Below are positions 8,609 to 16,355 of a stretch of 64,000 nt of DNA, piece by piece. The notes below the pieces were generated by a model. The model did not search any database and was not told where the DNA came from. It saw only the letters and a list, made by a program, of their open reading frames with translations. The stretch comes from Amycolatopsis sp. WAC 01376 (GTDB lineage: Bacteria; Actinomycetota; Actinomycetes; Mycobacteriales; Pseudonocardiaceae), in contig NZ_QHKL01000004.1 in assembly GCF_003947415.1 (NCBI RefSeq), forward strand, positions 372,001 through 436,000, read 5' to 3'. Every line of letters begins with the position of its first letter. Within the stretch, counting starts at the first letter, position 1. Both the position numbers and the translations under genes were made by a program.

Positions 8609-9208
8609 TCAGCCCTTCAGCACCGGATGCGGCCTGCCGTCGAGCCGTTCGTCGGCGCGATATTGCAGCAGCAGCACCGAGTGCACCGGCCCCTCCGAAG
8701 CGGTGTAGCAATGCGGCTCGCGGGCGTCGAAGGCGACGTAGTCCCCCGGCCCGACCTCGACGCTGCGGCCCGCCACCTCGACCTGCAGCGAACCCGACTG
8801 CACGATGGTGTGCTCGATACCGACATGCCCCTGCGAACGCTGCGGCGCGTCGCCGCGCACCACCTGGTCGTACACCTCGAAGACGCCGTCACCGGTCTCG
8901 ATCCGCCGCAGTGGCCGGAGATCCACTCCCTCACCGCTGAGCACCTCGACGTCGGCGCCGCGCACCACGGTGAGCGCGCCGCCCGCCCGGTGGTCGAGCA
9001 GATCCGAGATCGCCACCTCCAGCACCCTGGACAGGCTGAACACGGTCTCGATGGTCGGATTGCCGCCGCCGGACTCCAGTTGCGACAGCGTCGCCTTGCC
9101 GATGCCCGAACGCCGCGAGAGCTCCGACAGCGAGATACCCCTCGCCGCCCTGGCCGCACGCAGGTTGACCGCCAGCATGTCCCGGATCGAGGGCGTCTCG
9201 TCCTCCAC
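8609..9208 (-). CDS. XRE-family regulator with cupin domain
   Basis: A 199-residue protein with an N-terminal XRE helix-turn-helix (GISLSELSRRSGIGKATLSQ and SGGGNPTIETVFSLSRVL) and a C-terminal cupin-2 sensor fold (EHTIVQSGSLQVEV and VGPGDYVAFDAREPH). Such proteins repress catabolic operons and respond to the substrate. It heads the hydroxyproline operon. Two starts are possible: GTG 9208 after GGGGAG, chosen because the upstream stretch holds a likely operator, and ATG 9289 after a strong GGGAGG, which would add 27 residues and place that operator inside the coding region. Confidence 0.82.
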   Translation of the reverse strand: MEDETPSIRDMLAVNLRAARAARGISLSELSRRSGIGKATLSQLESGGGNPTIETVFSLSRVLEVAISDLLDHRAGGALTVVRGADVEVLSGEGVDLRPLRRIETGDGVFEVYDQVVRGDAPQRSQGHVGIEHTIVQSGSLQVEVAGRSVEVGPGDYVAFDAREPHCYTASEGPVHSVLLLQYRADERLDGRPHPVLKG

Positions 9209-9250
9209 CGCTTCTCCCCTGCCGTTCGCCAAACCGTACGACCGGATGGG

Positions 9251-9265
9251 CGAATCGTTCGCTTT
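9251..9265. promoter_or_regulatory. Second candidate XRE operator
   Basis: ATCGTTCGCTTT (9254-9265) is the reverse complement of the 12-base block in front of the dehydrogenase operon, and CGAA-TCG-TTCG gives local dyad symmetry. It would lie in the regulator promoter if translation starts at 9208. Confidence 0.4.
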
Positions 9266-9445
9266 GCCGATCGAGTTCGCGGACATCATGACACGCCTCC
9301 CGACACCGGGGGCATAGCCGCGACCGATGGGGCGACGCGATGGTGGGCGGCGCCGGCCGCGATGACACTCCATCACCAACCGGTGTGTCACCGTCGACAC
9401 AGGGTCACGGGCGCACCGCCGTTTCCTTCCAGCGAGGAGATCCCC

Positions 9446-10579
9446 GTGCAGCTGATCCGCAGATCCGCGAACCGACGACTTCGGGCGTTCGGCGCGGTGC
9501 TCATCACGACCCTCGGGCTGACCACGGCCGTGGCCGTCACCCCGGCGACGGCGGCCGCGAGCGCCTGTCTCACCGGCACGCTCGCCTTCGACCATCTCGA
9601 CGCGGAAGCCGGGACGAGCAAACCCCTGCGCACGCAGGTGGCCCGGAACGCGAACTGGGAACTGTGGGGCCGCACCGGCTCCGGCACGGCGACCCGGCTC
9701 ACGGCGGGCATCACCGGCGCGTCCGACGGCCGGTTCACCGCCTGCCACACCGGGTCACTCGCCGAGGCGTACGTCCGGTTCCGATCGAGCAGCACCTCGA
9801 TGTGGCGGGTCGTCAAGGCCGCGAACAACACCACCGACTACACGTTCGACTCGGCACGCCGCACGAACGTCTCCGGCACTCTCGATCTCGGCACGGTGAA
9901 GGTGCCTTCGACGCTGCAGCGGGCGTGGAAGGTCGTGGACACGCTCAACGTTCTCTACTGGAAACGCGCCAACCCGTCTTCGTCGTGCTGGACGGCGCGG
10001 CAGTCCGACGGACGCTGCGACCAGATCACCTTCGTCTGGGATCCGAAGGTCGCCGACGGCGGCTACTGGGACTACCCGAATACGAACTACGTCTTCCTCG
10101 GCGCGACGATGCCGGACTCGAAGCACCTCATCCTCCACGAGGCCGGGCATTGGCTGCAATGGCAGCTCTACGGCCGCGGCTTCCCCGTGGTCGAGGGCTG
10201 CAACCCGCACTACATCGAGAAGCACAGCTCGGAATCGTGCGCGTGGACCGAAGGCTTCGCGGACGCTGTCGCCGCCTACGCGCTCGGCGACTACCGCTAC
10301 GTCTACGACAACGGGAGTTCGTACAGCTTCGAGAACGACGCTTCGACGCCCGGCTGGGACGACGGCGACACCGTGCAGGGCCGGGTCGGCTCGTCGCTGC
10401 TGGACCTGTGGGCGCCGGGCGGGCCGGACGGCGGGAACTGGAACCGCACGATCGCGCTGATGACCCGCCACTTCAGCCAGGACTTCCGTGAGTACTTCAC
10501 CGAGGACCGGCCCGCCGCGGGCCTGTCCACGACCGGCGCCGCCGAGCGGATCCTCGCCGGGCACACCATCTGGTACTGA
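9446..10579 (+). CDS. Secreted zinc-metalloprotease-like protein (HEAGH)
   Basis: A 377-residue protein from a GTG preceded by GAGGAG. The first ~38 residues are a signal peptide (RRSANRRLR, a hydrophobic core, then TPATAAASA). The mature part has HEAGH at residues 231-235, a zinc-binding HExxH motif, followed about 35 residues later by WTEGFADAVAAY, whose Glu could be the third ligand, and several cysteine pairs suited to an exported protein. I do not recognise a named peptidase family. An extracellular role in protein or peptide breakdown fits the proline and hydroxyproline genes around it, but this is inference. Expression is from its own promoter region, divergent from the XRE gene. Confidence 0.75.
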   Translation: MQLIRRSANRRLRAFGAVLITTLGLTTAVAVTPATAAASACLTGTLAFDHLDAEAGTSKPLRTQVARNANWELWGRTGSGTATRLTAGITGASDGRFTACHTGSLAEAYVRFRSSSTSMWRVVKAANNTTDYTFDSARRTNVSGTLDLGTVKVPSTLQRAWKVVDTLNVLYWKRANPSSSCWTARQSDGRCDQITFVWDPKVADGGYWDYPNTNYVFLGATMPDSKHLILHEAGHWLQWQLYGRGFPVVEGCNPHYIEKHSSESCAWTEGFADAVAAYALGDYRYVYDNGSSYSFENDASTPGWDDGDTVQGRVGSSLLDLWAPGGPDGGNWNRTIALMTRHFSQDFREYFTEDRPAAGLSTTGAAERILAGHTIWY

Positions 10580-10584
10580 CGGGA

Positions 10585-10614
10585 CACCGGAGGGCCGGAA
10601 CTCACCCTCCGGTG
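10585..10614 (+). terminator. Stem-loop after the metalloprotease-like gene
   Basis: Arms CACCGGAGGG (10585-10594) and CCCTCCGGTG (10605-10614) form a 10-bp stem beginning six bases after the stop codon. Confidence 0.65.
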
Positions 10615-10995
10615 AGGGGTAAGTCAAATGTGGCGTGACCGAGCCTCTGCGATGAAGAACCCCTTCGCTGGGTCAAGGCAGAAAGGGCGGCCTTCGCGGC
10701 GTGGTTCCGGACTGGCCACGAGAGCCGGCCGCGCCTTGAGTGTCCACAAGGGACACATTTGAGCAGTGAAATGTCTGATTAACGGCTAAATATGCGGTTT
10801 TCGAGAGGGGTCGTGAGTGGCAATGACGGTTAGAACGCTCATTACCACTCACGACCCCCGCGCAAAGTACCCAAAATGGACACCACTATCCGACCCGCGT
10901 CCCTTGTGGACGGTCAAAAGCGTGCCAGACTCCTTGGCGACCTACTCCACCACTGACTCGTCTCATGCCACCTTTGCCTTACCCTCGTCCGTCCT
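10615..10995. other. Intergenic region between convergent genes
   Basis: No gene is evident. It contains a possible decayed hairpin around 10650-10700 (ATGAAG and CCTTC blocks), a small GTGTCC/GGACAC stem near 10740, and the long hairpin at 10807-10858. The stretch 10770-10806 is unusually A+T-rich for this window. Confidence 0.5.
10807..10858. repeat. 20-bp hairpin between convergent genes
   Basis: Arms 10807-10826 and 10839-10858 pair with one mismatch (GGGGTCGTGAGTGG at the outer end). It lies between the secreted protein gene and the convergent aminopeptidase gene, and may terminate from both sides. Confidence 0.65.
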
Positions 10996-12411
10996 TCAGC
11001 TCCTGGCTGCCTGGACCCAGGCGGTGACCTCGTCGGCGGTCGAGGGGAAACCGCCGGAGAGCAGGTCGTACCCCGATCCGGTGATCACGACGTTGTCCTC
11101 GATCCGGATGCCGATGCCGCGCAGGTCCGGTGGCACGGTGAGGTCGCCGGCGTGGAAGTACAGACCGGGCTCCACCGCCAGCGCCATCCCCTCGGCGAGG
11201 GTGCCCTCCCGGTACGCGGAGGGATGCGCCGCGGCGCAGTCGTGGACGTCCAGCCCGAGGAAGTGGCCGGTACCGCAGACGATGTACCGCCGATGCTGCT
11301 GCCCGTCCGGCGACAGCACTTCGTCCACCGACACCGGAAGCAGGCCCCAATCGTGCAGGCCCTCCGCGAGCACCCGCAGTGCAGTCGCCTGGAAGGCGCC
11401 GTAGTCCTGACCGGGCCGGACCTCGCCAAGGGCCGCGACGTGCGCCTTGTGCACGAGGTCGTAAACGTCGCGCTGAGTCTTGGTGAACTCGCCGCCGACC
11501 GGGAAGGTGCGGGTGATGTCGGCCGTGTACAAGGAATCCAGCTCGACTCCGGCGTCGAGCAGCAGGAGGCTGTCCTCGGTCACCCGCCCGTCGCAGCGCG
11601 TCCAGTGCAGGATCGGCGCGTGCGGCCCGGCCGCGACGATCGAGGTGTAGCCGGGTCCGGTGCCCTCGGTGCGGGCACGGCGGTCGAAGGTGCCCTGCAG
11701 CCAGCGCTCCCCGCCGCCGCGGACCGCCTCCGGCAGCGCGGCCAGCACGTCGGCGAATCCGAGGGCGGTGGCGTCGACGGCGTCACGCAACTGGCCGATC
11801 TCCCAGTCGTCCTTGATCCGGCGCAACTCGGCGAGGACGGTCCGGAGCCGATCACTGTGGCCGAAGCCGAACGCGTCGAGCGCGAGATCGACCCCGGCAC
11901 CGGTCAGGAAGCTCGGGTACCGCCCACGCAAACCGTGCGGAAGGTCCTCCAGCGGACGGCACTCGATGCCGAGCGCGTCCCCGTACGCCGACGGCCCGGC
12001 GGCGGAGCCGACCCACAACGGGCTGGTGTCGGCGTCGCCCACGAAGTCGGGCTCGTCCGGCTCGGCCGGGCGCGGGACGTACAACGTCGCGTGGTGGCTG
12101 TCCCCCGCCGGGGTCATCACCAGGATCGCGCCCTCACGCCGGCAGCCGGTGAGCCAGACGAAGTCGCTGTCGGCACGGAAGCCGTGGAAGGTGTCGTTGG
12201 ACCGCACCACCGCCCGGCCCGCCGCGAGCGCGATCCGCTGACCTGGCAGTTCCGCCGACAGCCTGCCGCGATGGGCCGCGGCCGCCTCGGCGGTGCCCGA
12301 CGGCAGATCCACGGCGGTGTCGGCAGGCTCCCAGCCTTCGCTGATCCAGTTCCGGAACCCCTTGGCGGCCAGCAGCGCGCGCAGGTCCGGCCGGGTTCGG
12401 TCGCCGGTCAT
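10996..12411 (-). CDS. Xaa-Pro aminopeptidase (M24B family)
   Basis: A 471-residue peptidase with an N-terminal AMP_N-type domain (~30-170) and a C-terminal pita-bread catalytic domain. The five metal ligands can be placed: D in LLLLDAGVE, D in YTADITRTF, H in GTGHFLGLDVHD, E in AVEPGLYF and E in IRIEDN. The family removes N-terminal residues from Xaa-Pro peptides in the cytoplasm. With the hydroxyproline operon and the prolidase-like amidohydrolase nearby it fits a proline-peptide theme. The ATG at 12411 is preceded by GGGGGAG. It diverges from the LysR gene, which may regulate it. Confidence 0.9.
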   Translation of the reverse strand: MTGDRTRPDLRALLAAKGFRNWISEGWEPADTAVDLPSGTAEAAAAHRGRLSAELPGQRIALAAGRAVVRSNDTFHGFRADSDFVWLTGCRREGAILVMTPAGDSHHATLYVPRPAEPDEPDFVGDADTSPLWVGSAAGPSAYGDALGIECRPLEDLPHGLRGRYPSFLTGAGVDLALDAFGFGHSDRLRTVLAELRRIKDDWEIGQLRDAVDATALGFADVLAALPEAVRGGGERWLQGTFDRRARTEGTGPGYTSIVAAGPHAPILHWTRCDGRVTEDSLLLLDAGVELDSLYTADITRTFPVGGEFTKTQRDVYDLVHKAHVAALGEVRPGQDYGAFQATALRVLAEGLHDWGLLPVSVDEVLSPDGQQHRRYIVCGTGHFLGLDVHDCAAAHPSAYREGTLAEGMALAVEPGLYFHAGDLTVPPDLRGIGIRIEDNVVITGSGYDLLSGGFPSTADEVTAWVQAARS

Positions 12412-12501
12412 CGGCTCCCCCTTCAGGTAGTCGGAGTCTTGGCCGCACCTTCGCACCGCGAACGGCCCGGCCGTAATGACCGGCGGCGATAGACTCCGCC
12501 T

Positions 12502-13488
12502 ATGGCCCTGGAGATCCGGCACCTGCGGGCGATCTGCGCCATCGCCGAAGCGGGCAGCCTCTCGCAGGCGGCCGCCGCACTCGGCATGTCCCAGCCGTCG
12601 CTGACCTCTCTGCTCCAGCGGCTCGAACGGCAGATCGGCGCGCCGCTGTTCGTCCGCAGCCACACCGGCGTGACCCCGACCCCGGTCGGCGAACAGACAC
12701 TGCGCCGCGCGCTGACCCTGCTCGTGGAGTTCGACCGGTTCGAGAGCGACCTCCTCGGCGCCCTCGGCGACGGCCTGGTCCGGCTCGGATCGTCCCAAAT
12801 GGACTGTCTGCCCACCTTCGTCGAGCGGCTGGACGACGCGTTGCCGGGGCTGGACGTCACGGTCCATGTGGAACCTTCCAGTGCGGTGCTGGCGCAGGCG
12901 CTGGCCCGCGCGACCCTCGACATCGCCGTCATCGCCATGTCGGACGACCAGGAAGTGCCGCTGGCGAAACACCTGGGACACCGGGTGCTGTTCTCGTGGG
13001 TGCCCGTCTTCATCGGCCTTCCCGCCCGGCACCGGCTCGCCGACGGCTTCGAAGTCGATCTGGCCGACCTCGCGGACGAAGCGTGGATCGGCCCGCCCGG
13101 CCCCGAGGACGGCTCGCTGACGTCCCTGCGCGCGGCGACGCACCGCGCCGGCTTCACGCCGCGGATCCGCTTCGAATGCCCCAACGGCGGCGGACGGCAC
13201 CTGATCGCCGCCGGGCAGGCGGTGCAGCTCGTGGAACCCACCGCGCCCGAACTGCCGGGCATGGTCGTCCGGCCGCTCAAGGGCGACCCCATGCGGATGC
13301 GGCTGGTGCTGGCGTGGCGCAAGGAACGGCTGACGTGGGACCAGGCGGAGAACGTGTACCGCGCGGTGATGACGTCGTACACGCGGCACGCGATGGCGTC
13401 GGCCCCGTTCCGGACTTGGTGGGAGCGGCGGCGGAGCACCCAGTCCTGGGATGGGCTGGTGGACTTCTTCCGGGGCGCCGGGTCGTGA
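12502..13488 (+). CDS. LysR-family transcriptional regulator
   Basis: A 328-residue LysR protein. The N-terminal winged helix reads LRAICAIAEAGSLSQAAAAL followed by GMSQPSLTSLLQRLERQIGA, and the inducer-binding domain runs from ~90 to 300. The C-terminal ~30 residues (TWWERRRSTQSWDGL...) extend beyond the usual fold. It diverges from the M24 peptidase gene with a 90-bp gap, the classic LysR arrangement, so it probably controls that gene and itself. The effector is unknown. Confidence 0.9.
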   Translation: MALEIRHLRAICAIAEAGSLSQAAAALGMSQPSLTSLLQRLERQIGAPLFVRSHTGVTPTPVGEQTLRRALTLLVEFDRFESDLLGALGDGLVRLGSSQMDCLPTFVERLDDALPGLDVTVHVEPSSAVLAQALARATLDIAVIAMSDDQEVPLAKHLGHRVLFSWVPVFIGLPARHRLADGFEVDLADLADEAWIGPPGPEDGSLTSLRAATHRAGFTPRIRFECPNGGGRHLIAAGQAVQLVEPTAPELPGMVVRPLKGDPMRMRLVLAWRKERLTWDQAENVYRAVMTSYTRHAMASAPFRTWWERRRSTQSWDGLVDFFRGAGS

Positions 13489-13571
13489 ACGTGTCTGATC
13501 ACGCGACCGGGATGTAACCAGATCACGCCCAGCCGCGATTGACCCCGTACCGGGCGAACGGAGACGGGGGG

Positions 13572-13784
13572 ATGATGGCGCAACGGCTGTGGCTCGGACT
13601 GGCGGTCGTCTACACGTGCACCGCCGTGGTCCAGCTCTACCTTCTCGTCGCCACCGGCGCCGTCTGGGCCGGGACACTCACCGCGGTCGGCTTCGTGGCG
13701 GCACTCCTGTGCGCGCTCGCCTCGTGGAAGGCCTCGAAACAGGAACGGGACGACACCAGGGAAATCGACTCGCACCGGCCCTAG
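13572..13784 (+). CDS. Small two-helix membrane protein
   Basis: A 70-residue protein with two hydrophobic segments (~5-27 and ~33-52) and a charged C-terminal tail. ATG codons at 13572 and 13575 both follow a GACGGGGGG ribosome site; the second has better spacing. Its TAG stop coincides with the stop of the convergent gene (13781-13784 shared). No family recognised. Confidence 0.6.
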   Translation: MMAQRLWLGLAVVYTCTAVVQLYLLVATGAVWAGTLTAVGFVAALLCALASWKASKQERDDTREIDSHRP

Positions 13785-14338
13785 CGATCGGGATAGGTGG
13801 CACCCCAAGGCTCTTCTTCGAGACGGACGCCGTTGGCGACGTACGCGATCGTCCGGTACCAGCCCGCGAGCACGAGCAGCTCCAGGAGTTGCGGGGCCGG
13901 GTAGTAGTCGGCGAGCGCGGCCCACGCCGCATCGGAAACCGTTGCCGTGTCGTGGAGTTCGTCGACGGCGCCGATCAGCGCGCGATGCCGCTCGGACCAA
14001 GCGGGATGCCCGGCGTCGCCGGAAACGGTGGCTTCGAGCTGATCCGGCGTCAAACCGACCGACGGTGCGTAAACCGCGGCGTGGACACCCCATTCGTAGC
14101 GGCATCCGCATCGGGCGGTGACCCTGGCGATGACGATTTCCCGGTCCAGCGCGGGTAATCCCCCGTGCGCGAGCAGGCCCGCACCCAGGACACGCATCCG
14201 TGAAGCCAGTTCCGGATGGTGCTGCAGCACCCGGAACAGCGCCAGCGGATCCTGTGTCACGCCGGGCGGCATCCATTTGCGAAGGGCCTGTTCGACGTCC
14301 GCCTCGTAGGGCGGGGCGAGTGGTGCGATCCGTGCCAT
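13781..14338 (-). CDS. Carboxymuconolactone decarboxylase (AhpD-like) family protein
   Basis: A 185-residue all-helical protein. The core TARCGCRYEWGVHAAVYA matches the CxxC-x-xW-x-H region of carboxymuconolactone decarboxylase-like proteins, although here the cysteines are arranged CGC, so the redox CxxC of AhpD is not intact. The C-terminal LLELLVLAGWYRTIAYVANG is also typical. A GTG six bases upstream of the ATG is an alternative start. It faces an HxlR regulator across 68 bp containing a 15-bp perfect inverted repeat, and is almost certainly that regulator's target. Its reaction is not known. Confidence 0.82.
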   Translation of the reverse strand: MARIAPLAPPYEADVEQALRKWMPPGVTQDPLALFRVLQHHPELASRMRVLGAGLLAHGGLPALDREIVIARVTARCGCRYEWGVHAAVYAPSVGLTPDQLEATVSGDAGHPAWSERHRALIGAVDELHDTATVSDAAWAALADYYPAPQLLELLVLAGWYRTIAYVANGVRLEEEPWGATYPDR

Positions 14339-14351
14339 GGCCACCTCGTGT

Positions 14352-14393
14352 GCTTCGACTTTCGAACCACTATGCTGCTTCGAAAGTCGAAGC
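14352..14393. promoter_or_regulatory. 15-bp perfect inverted repeat, HxlR operator
   Basis: GCTTCGACTTTCGAA (14352-14366) and its complement (14379-14393), 12 bases apart, lie in the divergent promoter of the CMD-like and HxlR genes. HxlR proteins bind such dyads to repress both sides. Confidence 0.75.
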
Positions 14394-14406
14394 GCAAGGG
14401 GACGAC

Positions 14407-14745
14407 ATGCCCGATCACCCGACCCCGCGGCCCGGGCAGCCGGTCCGCGGCTCCGAAACCGGCCGCCCGCTCATGGCCGCACTCGATCTGCTGGGGCGCC
14501 GGTGGACCCTTCGGGTGATCTGGGAACTGCGCCAGGGCGACGTCGGGTTCCGGGAACTCCGGCGGCGCTGCGAACTCATGTCGTCCAGCGTGCTCTCCAC
14601 GCGGCTCGGCGAGCTCACCGAAGCGCGCATCGTCGAGACCGGCGGGGAGGGTTACCGCCTGACCCCTTTGGGGGAACGGCTCCTCGACGCGTTGCACCCG
14701 CTGGAAAAGTGGGGCCGTGCCTGGGAAAAGGCCTTACGCGAATGA
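14407..14745 (+). CDS. HxlR-family transcriptional regulator
   Basis: A 112-residue winged-helix protein. ALDLLGRRWTLRVIWELRQG, the FRELRRRC segment and the wing (VETGGEGYRLTPLGERLLDAL) are diagnostic of HxlR. The ATG follows AAGGGG. HxlR members usually respond to aldehydes, oxidants or other reactive species. A Cys lies at the end of the second helix (RRRCELM), which could be a sensor residue. It probably represses itself and the divergent CMD-like gene through the 15-bp dyad between them. Confidence 0.9.
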   Translation: MPDHPTPRPGQPVRGSETGRPLMAALDLLGRRWTLRVIWELRQGDVGFRELRRRCELMSSSVLSTRLGELTEARIVETGGEGYRLTPLGERLLDALHPLEKWGRAWEKALRE

Positions 14746-14978
14746 TCATGCGCGAAGATGAATCCCACTGTTCACCGCCCGTGGTATTGCCAGATAGGGC
14801 TGGCGGCGTACCGTGAGAAGTACGTGAGGTTGAGTCCACCAGCCCGCGAGACCGACCCGCATATCCGCGGCCCAGCACTTTCCCGGGGCGACGCGGCGGC
14901 GAGTTGACTTGCGCAGCTGTTGTGCAGGCTTGTCCGTTGGCCGTCTCGTCGTCCCCGGTCATCCGGGAGACCAGCATC

Positions 14979-15419
14979 ATGTCCGAACGCATTCCGTCCA
15001 CCCGTGGCACCCGCGACGGCCCGGTCCTCCGCGCCGTCATCCGTCCTGGCGTTCCCTCACCGCGACCGTCGGACGACGAACTGCTGCGCATCCGGCGGAT
15101 CCGATGGAGTCAAGACCTGCTCGTCGTCGCCGCGACCGGCGAGGTCGACCTCGCCACCGCCGGAAAACTGGAACGCGCACTGGGCGGCCACCTCCCCGCG
15201 ACCACGGTGCTCGACCTCACCGAGGTGGGCTTCCTCGGCGTCGCCGGGTTGCGGGTCATCGAGGCAGCCGCGGCGCGCGCCCGGTTCGAACACCGCGCGA
15301 CCGGGCTCGTCGCCGACACCCGGCCCGTGTTGCGCTTGCTGCAGCTGTTCAGGGTCGACGCCCATATCCCCGTGTACCGGCGCCTCGACCAGGCGATCCG
15401 AGAAGTATCGGACCACTGA
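14979..15419 (+). CDS. STAS-domain protein (anti-sigma antagonist-like), phospho-site lost
   Basis: A 146-residue protein. After ~45 poorly structured residues comes a STAS domain (LVVAATGEVDLATAGKLERAL, VLDLTEVGFLGVAGLRVI). In true RsbV/SpoIIAA proteins the loop reads DSSG with a phosphorylatable Ser; here it is LGVAG, so phosphorylation control is unlikely. It may bind its partner constitutively or have another role. The ATG at 14979 follows GGGAGA; in-frame codons further upstream lack a good ribosome site. It converges on a second STAS gene. Confidence 0.8.
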   Translation: MSERIPSTRGTRDGPVLRAVIRPGVPSPRPSDDELLRIRRIRWSQDLLVVAATGEVDLATAGKLERALGGHLPATTVLDLTEVGFLGVAGLRVIEAAAARARFEHRATGLVADTRPVLRLLQLFRVDAHIPVYRRLDQAIREVSDH

Positions 15420-15431
15420 CCGCCGCGACGC

Positions 15432-15782
15432 TCAGGATCCGGCGAGCGGCAGAAGCGTCGAGAGGCCGGTCTTCGAAGCCAGCCGCCGGATCGTCGGCGA
15501 CGGCAGGAAACTCAGGTCGACACCCTGGGTGCCGCACCGGTCGTTGATCCTGACCAAGGTCGCCAAACCGCTGGAGTCACAGAAGTTGACCCCTTCGAGG
15601 TCGACGACGAGCCTGCCGGGCGCCGGCTCCAGTGCCGCCTCGAACGACTCCTTGAGATCTTCGGAGGTCGTCAGGTCGATCTCCCCCGCCACCGCGATGA
15701 CGACCTCGGCGCCATCGGGCCTGGCGACGGTCACCGAGAACGGGATCTCCCGGTCGTCGCCGTCTCCGCTCGTCACCGTCAT
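15432..15782 (-). CDS. Anti-sigma factor antagonist (STAS, RsbV-like)
   Basis: A 116-residue STAS protein with the complete phospho-acceptor motif NFCDSSGLATLVRI, so it should be switched by a serine kinase. EVVIAVAGEIDLTTSEDLKE and VVDLEGV form the first strands. It is transcribed away from the RsbW-like ATPase gene at 15936, an arrangement in which antagonist and kinase share a promoter region. The ATG follows AAGGGGTGG. No sigma factor gene is present in the window. Confidence 0.88.
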   Translation of the reverse strand: MTVTSGDGDDREIPFSVTVARPDGAEVVIAVAGEIDLTTSEDLKESFEAALEPAPGRLVVDLEGVNFCDSSGLATLVRINDRCGTQGVDLSFLPSPTIRRLASKTGLSTLLPLAGS

Positions 15783-15935
15783 CCACCCCTTATGTCGGAA
15801 CTCCGCTGTTCTCGAACATATCGGATCGCGACGCCCTCTCGCGCCGCACTCGTGTCCCGATCCCGCCGGTGCCTTAATCTGGTCACTGGATCCGGTGGTC
15901 GTGGACCGCGGCGGGCGACGAGGAGAAGCTTCGTG

Positions 15936-16349
15936 ATGCCGATCGACGAGCCGGTGCGCGCCACCACCGGCGAGCTGATCCTCGAGGTCGCCGCCGTCCC
16001 CGCGCAGGCTGCCGCGTTGCGGGATCTTCTGGCGAAGTGGGCACTCGACCGTGGTCTTCCGCGGGAACTGGCCGAGGATCTCAAGCTCACCGCCTACGAG
16101 GCGATGACGAACGTCGTCCGGCACGCGTACCCGGACGGCACCGACGCCAACGTCATGACGATCACCGCCGCCCATGAGGACAGCCGGCTCAAGATCACCG
16201 TCGCCGACGCCGGCCGCTGGCGCGACGGGCGCCGCCCGGACGGCGGACGCGGCTTGCCGATCATCCGCGCCTTCGCGCCGGAGGCCTCGGTGACCAGCAC
16301 CCCCACCGGGACCATCGTCCGGCTCGCCTGGCCCTGCCCCTCCGCGTGA
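15936..16349 (+). CDS. Anti-sigma factor serine kinase (HATPase, RsbW-like)
   Basis: A 137-residue GHKL ATPase. The N box is LKLTAYEAMTNVVRHAYP and the G2 box GGRGLPII. The G1 box is VADAGRW, missing the second Gly of the usual DxGxG, which may weaken nucleotide binding. Such proteins bind a sigma factor and phosphorylate the STAS antagonist; the natural substrate is probably the DSSG-type protein encoded divergently at 15432. The start may be GTG 15933 (six bases after AGGAGA) or ATG 15936. Confidence 0.85.
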   Translation: MPIDEPVRATTGELILEVAAVPAQAAALRDLLAKWALDRGLPRELAEDLKLTAYEAMTNVVRHAYPDGTDANVMTITAAHEDSRLKITVADAGRWRDGRRPDGGRGLPIIRAFAPEASVTSTPTGTIVRLAWPCPSA

Positions 16350-16355
16350 CCGGCC

